The position numbers and the translations under genes were made by a program. From Bolinopsis microptera (lineage: Eukaryota; Ctenophora; Tentaculata; Lobata; Bolinopsidae), in NCBI RefSeq assembly GCF_026151205.1, contig NC_087072.1, forward strand, positions 8,358,084 through 8,418,083: 60,000 nt of DNA. The letters run 5' to 3'. Below are positions 9,240-20,100 of this stretch, in pieces. The notes under the pieces are model-generated. The model worked only from the letters and a program-made list of their open reading frames with translations. It ran no database searches and had not been told where the DNA came from. Each line of letters begins with the position of its first letter. Position 1 is the first letter of the stretch.

Positions 9240-10275
9240 TAGAAGAAGTAGGAAGTATATTTTCTCCGGCTACCAGGCCCAAGATTAACTGTATCGGAAC
9301 TAGCCACACACATATTGTGAAGTAGGCAATTATCTGTGGATTGAAGACATGTTACTATCTTTTGTTAGGATGTGTTTTGGCAATTCATCAGGTCTCGTAT
9401 CTGATCCTTTAAAAAAATGTATGTCTCAGAGGCTACAGAGAAGAATTTTTGTACAATGTACCTGTGAGAAGGAGAGGAATCTATCTTTGAAGAACCAGTA
9501 TGCTGTCACGTGGTTTAATATCATACACACTGAAACCAGGATGTTAGATAGCCAATATCTTTTAGATAAACAAAGAATTTAAATATCATTTAATACCATC
9601 TCGTTCAGAGGATCGTGATTAGAGAAATTACTCTAATTTTATTGAAAAATTAGTTAAATTAATAAACTAACGATACACCCAGTACTTAAAAAGTTTAATA
9701 TTTTCTAACCGATAAGACCCATAAAAGAAGGAGATACCATCTCGATGTTAGGGAACTGTTCAATGACTTGCCAAGCCATGATAAAAGTTAGAATACCCAG
9801 GATTAGGTTTAGTGTTCCTGTACCCTCGAACAGAAACATAGTAAGATAAGCTCCCACCACTGCCTGAAAAGTGACGTCATTCAGCAAATACTTTCAGGAG
9901 ATTTAATACTGGTAACACTTCTCTAAGATGTATGAAATTCTTTGAGCTGAAATGTTGTAGTGTCTAGAGGAATAAGTTTCAACAAAACTAGAACTTCTTT
10001 ATAATTTAATAAAAGTAATTATTTAATTTACTCACGATGTTACTCCATTTAAAAAAGCTTCTAGAGATCGACGTGTAATCTTCTATAACTTCAGTTATGT
10101 AGAATAATCCCGCCGCTAAGAAATAATTGTATATATTGCAATGGTTTACATTATTAATATACAACACACAAGATTCTCAGAATAATAAGCAAGATAACTT
10201 ACCTATACAGACTGTGGCAAAGAGGATTTCCAGAAAAAAAGCGATCCAATGAAGGATAGCGAAAGCCCAGCCCAT
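9240..10275 (-). CDS. TEX261: TEX261/SVP26-family ER export adaptor, five exons, 3' end missing
   Basis: Exons in coding order on the minus strand: 10203-10275, 10036-10115, 9710-9863, 9462-9529 and 9240-9333. All have GT donors and AG acceptors, and the reading phase fits at every junction. The start is MGWAFAILHWIAFFLEILF, a hydrophobic first helix. Family landmarks follow in order: AAGLFYITEVIEDYT, EQFPNIEMVSPSF, LNHVTAYWFF and AYFTICVWLVP, then GENILPTSS. Family members (human TEX261, yeast Svp26) are multi-pass ER/Golgi membrane proteins that help load type II membrane proteins into COPII vesicles. About 158 residues are recovered of a family length near 195. The short C-terminal exon is not located; it should lie left of 9240, beyond the hAT MITE. 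In-frame read-through of exon 3 hits a TAG at 9705-9707, inside the intron, so a single-ORF view would truncate the protein. Confidence 0.9.
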
Positions 10276-10691
10276 CGGTACAGCTATCTCTGTGGTTAGG
10301 AATAATCATATCACATTCATGATTTAGATCGTGCAATATTACATATGCTAAATATGTTATATGAAGGATAATTTCCGTCTGAAATTTTGTTCCAAATTTG
10401 TCATTAAACAGTAAATTAGTGTTCAGTATAGTAGGGACTGTTCAATACTAGAATGAAATTTTTCTGCTTTCGATAGAAATCTTCAAATACTGTAGTATCT
10501 AAGTATCAGCTTTAATTGGCCCTTGGAAAACACAAACATTTCAGGGCCAATATAAACTGACAGAAACTATATTAATAAATATCAATAAAAAAACAGCACT
10601 CAGCAGTTCCCCAATAACTTAGAAGCACATTAAAATACAAAAATACAGATCATAAAAGCGCTCAACAGTCACCACCCGTGACCCAGTTATG

Positions 10692-11810
10692 TTATCTAAG
10701 TTTAGGCAGAGGTTTGCTCCTCTGATCCTCATCTCTGACCATACCCAGTCTCTCCTGAATCTCCCGTCTTGTGGGCAGCAGGGCAGTGTCACTTTCCATC
10801 ACATACTTAACATCCCTGTCCCACTGCAAATAACTGCTCAGAGATAAAATACCCAGATCTGTGTTGCCCTCCCACAACACGTCCCGGTATGCGTTCTCGG
10901 AATTAAAATCAAAATTTACGTTCAAATCCATGACGTCGGTGTCGTTTGTAATGTCTGTGTCGTGGATAATGAGACGTGGCACGTCCCATGGAACGTGTTT
11001 TGGGATCTCACAGAATGGGGCCGTGAGAAGGTCTGATCCTATGACAATGAGCAGGTCACAGTTCTCAGCATCCACATCAGCTTGTCTGAATATGGAGCTG
11101 GAACACTCGTGGTACCACCTGATGTCAGGAGCTGTTTTGTGGAAACATTTCGAACAGTTCGGGAATTGAAACATTTCCATTCGCTCCTTCAACCAGAGCA
11201 GGTCGTATGCTGTTTCACACGCCCTGTTTTCACATCGCCAGGTCAAGAATGAACCATAGAACTCTATTAACTTATCAGATCTGATCCCACAAACCTTCTC
11301 TAAGTTGTCGATGTTCTCTGTCCAATTTCTAAGTAACAGCCCTTTCTCTTGAAGTGTTCTTATGAAATAATGTGCATACGTTGGCCGATGGTTTCCAGGC
11401 CACAAACCCTGCACAAAACGAAGCATTCCGTACGGCAGAAGAGAAAAATGGTATTTTTCAAACAATTGTTTGGCGTCCTCCTTCTCCGTCCACCCCTTCT
11501 CACCCATCAGCTTCCTAGCCTCAATACCCCCTAGCTTCCTATAGTTAGGAATACCAGCAGGAGCAGATATCCCGTGTCCAGATAACACTAGAATGTTCTG
11601 ACACTCCGCTGTCATCATGTATTTAGCTACACCCTTTAGTGAAAGTTCTGTGAGACGTGGTCGTCCTGTTAGTGAGAGTGGGAATTCTGGTTCACGGACC
11701 GTCACTGCAGAGGACTGGAGCAAGTCCACTTGTTTTTCGTGGCCGAATAGTTTGAATATTGTCCGGACATTTTGGGGAGGTTTCTTCGAGTTTACTACGA
11801 TGCGAAACAT
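10692..11810 (-). CDS. Sirtuin-like protein lacking the catalytic histidine (predicted pseudoenzyme)
   Basis: An intronless 372-residue frame with ATG at 11808-11810. The Sir2 fold is recognisable: GHGISAPAGIPNYR at 78-91 (usual GAGIS.PSGIPDFR), YFIRTLQEKGLLLRNWTENID ending at 168, a zinc-site pattern C193..C198 and C219..C222, APDIRW, and LIVIGSDLLTAPF (GTS becomes GSD). The helix that normally carries the catalytic HG reads FYGSF, with Tyr185 where His is expected. Deacylation by the usual mechanism is therefore unlikely, while NAD binding might persist. Closest in layout to the SIRT2/SIRT3 class. The N-terminus (MFRIVVNSKK..) is basic and could be a mitochondrial presequence. The absence of introns beside an intron-rich neighbour suggests a retrocopy, but the long intact frame suggests it is still under selection. 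The start of the TEX261-like gene lies 417 bp beyond its stop on the same strand. Confidence 0.88.
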   Translation of the reverse strand: MFRIVVNSKKPPQNVRTIFKLFGHEKQVDLLQSSAVTVREPEFPLSLTGRPRLTELSLKGVAKYMMTAECQNILVLSGHGISAPAGIPNYRKLGGIEARKLMGEKGWTEKEDAKQLFEKYHFSLLPYGMLRFVQGLWPGNHRPTYAHYFIRTLQEKGLLLRNWTENIDNLEKVCGIRSDKLIEFYGSFLTWRCENRACETAYDLLWLKERMEMFQFPNCSKCFHKTAPDIRWYHECSSSIFRQADVDAENCDLLIVIGSDLLTAPFCEIPKHVPWDVPRLIIHDTDITNDTDVMDLNVNFDFNSENAYRDVLWEGNTDLGILSLSSYLQWDRDVKYVMESDTALLPTRREIQERLGMVRDEDQRSKPLPKLR

Positions 11811-11839
11811 TGCACGTATACATTCACGAATCTGAGCTG

Positions 11840-12570
11840 AAGCCGAGGGAGTGGATTGAGTTTGGATTACGATAGAATATTTTTAAGTGATGAACATTGA
11901 ACAATCTATCCTCAATGTCACAATTCAATTAAATTTTATAATTGGAATTCGGATCAAGAACGCTATTCAGTAAAATTATTGACACAGCGATATGGAAATT
12001 GAAAGAGAGTAAAACTACCTTATTTTGTAAGTAAGATAATTAAATAAATAAATAATGACAATATGATATAGGTTAATTATTTTAATACAATTTAAAATAT
12101 CTGATATTTGTTACATTTCTATACGTTATTCTATTTACATTCATCTAAAAAACATTCTAAAAGTCTTTTACCCACTTGTATAACATATATTAATAAATTC
12201 TGAATAAATACATAATTAAAAAAGTTGGTCATGATGCACAGAAATTTAAAGTGTTTTCCAAAACACAACTTGTAAATTGTAAAGTTATGTAAGTGTGACG
12301 TCATGGAAATTACTGTTTGTCTTAATATATTGTGTTAAAATCATATAAAACTATCTGTACTACGGTCAAATTAATGAAATGGTCACACGATTTGGTAATT
12401 TAGATAATAAATAAGATTAAGATACTTTCATGCTATATAATAAGAGGCTGGAACAGTTATATCAAGATCAGTTTAACATCGTCTCTACACAATTGTGATT
12501 AAAAAACTGAAAGACTGAAGAATTAAAACTGGATTTCATTAATCCCGAACGAAACTCCAGATTTTAGAAC
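11840..12570. other. AT-rich intergenic sequence between two minus-strand genes
   Basis: No gene. The right part is probably the 3' UTR of the small gene ending at 12575 and the left part the promoter region of the sirtuin-like gene. TAAATAAATAAATAA near 12040 is a simple repeat. Confidence 0.5.
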
Positions 12571-12574
12571 CTCT

Positions 12575-13045
12575 TCATTTAACTTTAAAGAACAAATCAT
12601 CAAGTAACGTGTCCTCCTCCTGCGCAGACTGTTCCATCTCATCAATCAGCGAGATTAGTCTATCACCGTACCTCTTCACTCCATTTTGTGATCTTTTAAC
12701 TACCTGCTCCCGGACCAGTATCACACTATCCTTAATTCTAGCAGGTTCTATCGGATGGTTCTCGTCCGCCTCGAAAGTGAGATTTGGATCAAGGGATGGG
12801 TTCACTAGCTGTCCCTCTGTCTTGTGATTGTGAACTATAACAGGTTCACTGCTCTTCACAGGCTCCCGTTCCACAGTAGATAACTTGTCACAAAGTGAGT
12901 CCAGTTTGTTGAGGAAGAGAGCCATGGAGTCCTCTACAATATCTGGCTTGCTTGCGGAGGAGTCCGAGGAATCTGTTTGTGTGTCCTTGCCGTGCTGTTC
13001 TGTTCCCTCTGTTTGTACCTGGTTCATATTGATTAGTTGGAACAT
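12575..13045 (-). CDS. Small acidic uncharacterised protein
   Basis: An open frame of 156 residues starting at the ATG at 13043-13045; a second in-frame Met (MNQVQTEG) six residues later is an equally plausible start. I do not recognise the family. The composition looks like a real protein rather than chance DNA: a Ser/Asp-rich hydrophilic N-terminus, a middle helix with heptad-like spacing (LFLNKLDSLCDKLSTVE), and a charged C-terminal helix (YGDRLISLIDEMEQ) ending in DDLFFKVK. There is no signal peptide or transmembrane segment. It could be a coiled-coil subunit of a larger complex. No splice junction is needed, but an upstream exon cannot be excluded. It is on the same strand as the sirtuin-like and TEX261-like genes. 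Confidence 0.55.
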   Translation of the reverse strand: MFQLINMNQVQTEGTEQHGKDTQTDSSDSSASKPDIVEDSMALFLNKLDSLCDKLSTVEREPVKSSEPVIVHNHKTEGQLVNPSLDPNLTFEADENHPIEPARIKDSVILVREQVVKRSQNGVKRYGDRLISLIDEMEQSAQEEDTLLDDLFFKVK

Positions 13046-13321
13046 CAAAATAATGAGATAACATGTATTTTATATAATACTATAACCAATCCCTCTCAGT
13101 GGCTATCATGATGCAACATTTTTTAGACTTTAAAAAATTCGAAAGCTACTTTACGAGATCAGTTCACATCATGCAATTACAGGAGCGGCCAAACGTCAGT
13201 ACACATACGTTGGGGCTTATTTCAGCTTATATTCAGCGACGTCATAGGTTATCTCACGTGTGGTAGTCTAGTGAGACGCTTTAATACTTATTCCTCCACA
13301 AGACTGCGCTTAATTCCTCCA

Positions 13322-13824
13322 CTCGTGGACACTGAGAGCTGATAATTTGCAGATATTTCCCGCAAGGGAAGCGAAGGTATTATCAGCACAGACTGCGAGT
13401 CACCTCAGACTGGCTGGCGGGAAGTTTAAAAACAAATAATAGTTGCGCACTATATATTACACACTTTATTGTATCAGCGCACGTATCACATTACACAGAA
13501 ACTGGAAATAAATTATAACACAATAATACCTTTGCTTCTCCGGGCTACGGGTGATAATTTCCGACAGCTTGCTGTAGGGAATTTGCGGCCAGAAGAAGCG
13601 AAGGTATTATTTGTTATAATTATTGACGGTGGCTCGTGTAAGATGTGTAATGTGATACGTGCGCATGATACAATATAGTGTGTAATATATAGTGCGCCAA
13701 TGTTATTTGTTCTGAAACTTCCCGCCAGCCAGTCTGAGGTGACTCGCAGTGCAGTATGTGCTGATAATACCTTCGGTTCCTTGCGGGAAAAATCTGAAAA
13801 TTTTCAGCTCTCAGTGTCGACGAG
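13322..13824. repeat. Long palindrome with arms of about 170 bp
   Basis: The left arm (about 13322-13495) is the reverse complement, with small differences, of the right arm (about 13640-13824). Outermost are CTCGTGGACACTGAGAGCTG and CAGCTCTCAGTGTCGACGAG. Inner matches include the GACTGCGAGTCACCTCAGAC block and AGTTGCGCACTATATATTAC against its complement near 13690. The centre (about 13525-13610) carries a second hairpin, AATAATACCTTTGCTTCT against AGAAGCGAAGGTATTATT. A further, diverged unit follows at about 13840-14110 with the same GCCAGCCAGTCTGAGGT block. Confidence 0.8.
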
Positions 13825-14109
13825 TTTTAGTGCATATAATTCCCGGAAATAGTTATAATATAATAATAGCTTGGCTATTGAGTGCTGAGCGCGATAATCC
13901 CGACAGAGCTTAGCTGGAGGGAACGCGCGGGCACGAAATTGCCAAGCTTTATGTATTATAATATTTTTCCGGTTCCCGTGGAAGGGGTGTAATCGATACG
14001 TGCGCATGGATACAATATAGTGTCTAATATATAGAACGCCAGTGTTATTTGTTTTTACAACTTGCCGCCAGCCAGTCTGAGGTCTATGCTGATATTACCT
14101 TGGCTTTCC

Positions 14110-17100
14110 TTGCGGAAAAATGGTGCCCAAATTAATCCAGCTCCTCCGGTGTCCCCCCCCCCCCGGAGTTTTAAGTGGGATATCATTTTCCCCGGAAAGG
14201 GGTTTTTTTTAATAACAAATAAAGACCTTGGATTCTTTACTCCCGGGGACCCCGCCGGTTTTCACCCCTCAGCAAGCCGTGTCGGGAATTAAATCGCCCC
14301 TCAAAAAAACCAAGGTAATTACTTGGGATTTATAAATGGCCCCGAGCCTCAAGGGGTGTCAGGCCATTTTGGAAAAATATTTCTATAATAGATTTTAATT
14401 GTGTAAAACGCTAAACCAGGTTCCCCCCCCCCGTTGGAATTTAGTCCCCATAAACCTTGGGCCGTATTTTTTATTGTGCCCCCCTGGCACGGCTAAAAGC
14501 CGCCTGTTTCTGGTTAAAAAGACCAGAGGTTTTGAAAAGTAAACAGGGGGTTAAACCTCCGGAGGGTTAGGGGGAATTATTCCTTTTATTGAAAAATTTT
14601 AACCCTTCAAAATCAATGCCATAGTTTTGGAGTACCCGCCCTATCTTTTGCCTTGCCCAAAAGTGCCAAGCAAAAATGTTTCCCCCGGTGTACCTCAGAT
14701 AAGTAAATTAAAACCACAGGATGGGTTTTGTTAAACCTTTGGCGGAGACAGAATTTTAAAGACGACCCAAGTAAATCGTTTTTTAATAGTTTTTAAACTT
14801 GTAGTTATTTAAATTGTTGACCTACAGTTTTTATTTTTCAACCACGTGTAAACCGCTTGATTGTCCTATTTTTAATAACAACACCTAAGAAAGCCCCTGT
14901 TGTCAACAGGGAGGGAAGCAATAGTATTTTTTGGATAGTTTAGTTTACCCTTTGCCATTGTGGCCTGATTGGATCCCCGCAAAGTGATGTATTTATTCCC
15001 AAAATTGATATAAATAAGCCCCTTAATCTAAAATTACGGGTAAACTTTAACGTTTTTGATTTTTTCAATCCTTAGAAATTGTATTTTAAAAAACCACGAT
15101 ATTTTTATTTAAATTTAAAAAACCCGGGCCTGTCACTAAAAATGTACGTTTTACAAGAAATGATCTCATATCCCGTCCCCCCCAATTGTTACCATTCAAC
15201 CAAATACAACATTATTTACCCTGTTATTACTATGAAATAGTGTTGGACGTTTGGAATTGTCTTCTGCCATTTGTGTGTTTTCCTATTAGTTAGTTGAAAA
15301 GATGAAAGGACTCGGAGAAGTTTTACTATTTCCTCCAAGTTTTGGTTCGAATAATCCGTTTAAGGATCCCTCAACCTTTTATTACCGTTACTCAGCTTTT
15401 GAGCTTTTTCCGTTTTTTCCGAGGCCAGCCCCCCTCCCATGGCTACTCTTCCCAACCTCTGGGAAGCAAATACTGACATGTTTCCCTGAAACAATGTACA
15501 GGTATATTATTGCCACTTAAAATGGTACAAATTGGTCCCCCAATTTGGTAAGAGGGAACTTTAGCTAAGTAGCAATATCCCATCCCGTTTACTATCCATC
15601 AGGGGGAACTTTGTAGGGGTTTTTACACGTGGGGGGGGATAATAATGGGTTTCAACTTTAGATTTGGTTCCAAATCCATGAATCCGTTTAATTAATGGGT
15701 ACTGGCTTCTTATAGTTAGTCGAACAATGGGTTATAATTCACTTCAAAGAAAAAACTGCCTTAAGTCCCGTTGATGCTGTGGAAAATCTTTGTAATCTCC
15801 TTTATGAAACGTGCGGTTATTTTTCCTTTTTTTCAAGACTGAAACCTGCCCAAAAGAATTCATTCGGCAAATCCCCCCTTTTTTACATTTATAATGTTTG
15901 TTCCAATTTATCCAATAACAATGGGACAAATAATCATGGAAAAAGGCCTATATTCCCGAGGCATCTCCTTTAATTTTTTTCTTTTTTTTGTAATTAGTTT
16001 TGTCCTGTTTACGGCAACCTAGAAAAACCTGTATACCCGGTTTGCCTTTTTTTTAGTTTTAAGCCATACAAAGCTATTTAAGTTTTTGACAAGAAGACCT
16101 ATCACAAAAGTATCATCCTGTTTGATTTTTTTGGGGGAAATGCCTGTGGTGGGAAATCTTCTTGGGTTTTTTCAAAAACCGATCAATAGAAAAATAGTAC
16201 TATAGAAAGCCAAGACCAATCTCCCTGCAGTTAAATGCCTTGGGTTGTTTTTATTTTCCAACAGTAATGGCTGAACGAAAATTTGTTATTTTAGTTACCC
16301 TCCCCCTCCTGAAAACGAAAGTCCGAAGTACCCCAAAAGTTAAAGGGAAAAAACCCGTTGTTTATCCACCCTTCCCCCCCCCCCCCGACCCAATAATTAA
16401 TAAATAATGATTGGGGGGGTAAATATGTTTCATTAAATCCTAAAATTAATATATTTTGAACAGCCTATTCTAGCAAATGAATCCCATCAATGTAACAAAA
16501 GACCTTTTAATCTGAATAAAATTAGTTATGGTAAATTTTCAATTTGAAGAAAAATAGAATAACGATGTTCAACTGTTTTTATCCGCAGGGTTAGTTGTTT
16601 ACGGGAGATTCTGTAAAGAAAAAGTGGGGATAGCCCCTTGCTGTAGACGAAATGGGCCTACACAACCCGCTTTCAATGCCCTGTTGATACAATCTTATAG
16701 GTGAAGGAACTTGCTTTTACTTTTATAACTTTTGTTGTTAGAAAATTTTAGTGGCCTTTTGGGGATTTCCATTTTCCCATTAATTTGCGTTGTAATTCCT
16801 GTTTTTTCCGGAGTAGATTAAATTTATGATAGGAAACTTACAGTTCAACTAGCCTGAGTTGTAATTCTATATCTACAAGGTTTGTAAAACTTACTACAAG
16901 GGATATTATCCGAAACCCGAAAAGTGCTGATTTGGGATAAATAGATAACCAGAACGGACAAGCCCATGCGTTTGCTGTTCCATTCAGGTGGTTTTTCATA
17001 TGTTACAGGAAGTCACAAAGTAAAGTTTTTTTCAAATTCCCGTCGCCCGCATTTCTCCAACCAAGAATAAATAAAAATTGTTAAAAATCTATTGGAAAAA

Positions 17101-20100
17101 AGCTAAAAGTTTAATTTTACCGAAATTGGAACAGGGTTTTCCCCCACCCCTAGGACCGGACACCCTCAATATCCCAGGTATCCAGCAACATGCTCCCAGT
17201 TAAAACAACGGGGGGACTTGGTCACCCCCCACACCCCCCAACCCCCCCTCTTTTTGTGGTACAAAATAAAATTCATCCCCCAGTTAAATAGAAAAGGAGG
17301 AAGCGTCTAACTCTGACTTCCCCCCCCCTGAAATGGAAACAAATTACTAAAAAACATCCTCTGTGTCCGACAGAAGTTGTTTTTTGCTTGGGGCGCTAGG
17401 CGGCCGGATTTTAAGTAAGCTTGAATTTTTTATCAGGTAATATAATATTTTTTGAGGTATTTTAAAATTTATAAACATCTTTGACATTTTTTGTGGAAAT
17501 GTCCCCTAAATTGCAGTACCATTATTTTCCCCCGTGTAACAGTCCCCCCTGACTTCCTTAAATATCCGGCCTTTTTTCAGACCGAAAAACGAAGTGAAAT
17601 GTATGAAAAAAAAAATATCCGGTCGAATAACCGTAACTGGCAAGAAAACCAGTGTTGGTTAAATACTTGAGTAACACCGTCACCCCGGCCAAATGTCCCC
17701 TAAAACCCTAAAGTTGGAAAATTTTTGGTTTGTATCGAAAAATGGTAAGTTGTTACAAATTATGGGTTATGGTACATTTTTTTTTACATTGCACTTTAAC
17801 CGCCACCTCAATGGGGGAACAAGAGACATAATTATGAAAAGCGCAGGCCGATGAAAATAATAACACCGTAACTTTTTTGATTTGGCTCGAACCACTGGGG
17901 ACCCTTACGAATTCGGATGGGGAATTGACCCCCCATTTTCCACTTTTCCTACCGCTATTTTTTTGCGCCATAACAACCGTTCGAAAAATAAGAAAGCTAA
18001 TCCTGTTTTGACCCTGTAACTTAGATAATCATAATCATAATTTAATGTTGCTTTTAAGATTGGTATTTTTTTTATAACCTCCCAAGTGAACCACCGAAAA
18101 ATGGGATTCCCAATTTAAAACATCATTTTCGGCAGATGAAATACCCCCATCAAACAATTCATCGTCCATCAGTTTTTTTCATTCAAATTGATATGTAAAT
18201 TATATTTATGGTAAAAAACTGGTTATTTTTTGTGTTGAAAAACTGGTTGTTTTTAATTGTTTGTTGAAACCCCTCCACGAAACTGTTTTTTTTGGGTTTG
18301 AATTTGGTTTAAAATGTTGTTTACAGTTTGACAGTGGCAACATAATGTGGGTAAAAATTTGGACCAAGGAAAATGTGTTTTTTTTTCCCGTGGTCCCCCC
18401 TCAGATATACACGAGGTTTTTTTTTAAATATTTTTGTTTCCCTACATCAAAAAAGAGTGGTAAACAGATGCAAAAAACCTGTTCCGTTGAAAAATTGCAG
18501 AACGTGGCCCCTTTTGTGAATCACTAACAATAAAAAACTACGCATACCCAGAAAAACAACTGAACCCATATATTTGAAACTTTTCCCCTAGACAGGATAG
18601 CTTTTTGGAAAAAAATAGAACTAACATAAAAACCCCCGAGCAGTCTACCTAAATTAACTTTTGAAACAGAGAGCCGGTCTCCCCCGACAACTGAAACCCC
18701 AAATCCGTCCCCAACCAGATAAAAAATAACAGATAAAAACCTGTTTTTCTAAATGCCAGCTCAGTTTAAGATGCCGATCACTGGTTTGTTTCTAACCATG
18801 CCTTTTAATTTCGGAGCAAACCATAAGAAACAAAAATATTTCATTAAAAATGGAAATTTGTATAAAGGGTAAAAATGGGTAAAAACATATGAATAAATTT
18901 TAAACTTAAAAAAGGTCCCCCCCCCTACCACACAAAAAGTTTTCATCATAAATATTTTCCTGCTGATTCGATAACTTGGAACACTACCATCCCTCCTTTC
19001 CCCTTATGTATTGGTCCCCCCCCCCCAAATAATTCCCGAGCTGTATAACAATCGGAACTAAAGATTGACCAAGGTCTCAGGTGCCCTTTTCGACGCGAGA
19101 TCTTAAAACTAACCAAGCGTACGAAGTTTTCGGCGAAGCGTGTGGGGGGGCCAAAAAAACAGGAAAAATGCGGATCCTATTGCTTCCCCGTAAGCATCGA
19201 GATCCGACCCAAGGCCAACCGAGAATTCCGAAACCATGGGGATGTAGATGGCCCCACCTCCTAAAGGCATTCAGAAAGGACCACGAGATTCAGAAGCCCA
19301 AGGCTGGCCCCCGTCAAACTAGCCCCTCCCTGGAAAATCTGCAATCTTACCCACCTAATTTTTGGGGTTTCACTTTGTAAAAATATAAATGACCTGGGTT
19401 CAGTTTTGTCCGTTTTTTGGGAATTTATGCTGATCGGTGGCAACCCCCAATTTAAGTGATGGGGTGGAGCAAAGCCCTGGTTTTAATTTGCCGTTGGGAA
19501 ACTCGGTCCAATTTGGTTTGTTCAGAGTTTATTTGTCCCAGTCACTCAAGAAAATACCGCACTTAGAAATAAAAAAATCCATGGGTTTTTTTTTTTCCCC
19601 ATTGTGGGGACCCACGCCCGTGAGCTGCAAAATTTTAGTAGGTGAGACAAGTCATATCTCCCCAGGAAGTCTAATTTTCTTAAGTCCCCATGGGGGGATG
19701 TGGGGAGGAACTACTATACAGTGAGGATCGTCCCGTCAACGCAAACTAGGCAAACAACAAAATTGGTCCCCCCCCTGACTACGTGCAGTCGTGTCGCTGA
19801 TAGAGTTATGCCTAAGTAGCTGGGAAAAAATGTGTATTATTAGCGAAAAAATAAATTATACCACATAAATCTACTAAGTGCAGGTTTCTAGAACCCCAGG
19901 TGCCAAAAAAATTCAACAAATACATTTTTCATGGGAAACCACTGATTGGGACAAACTTTTCAAAAACAATTTGTGGGAAATGAACATAATTTGAAAAACC
20001 ATAAATCTGGGTGGTCATAGCCCTGCCTTGATTCATAAGGGGGCAAAATCCGTTGAATTTTTTTCAGCAGGGTTTTTTTTAAAACAATCTTTAATGGAAC

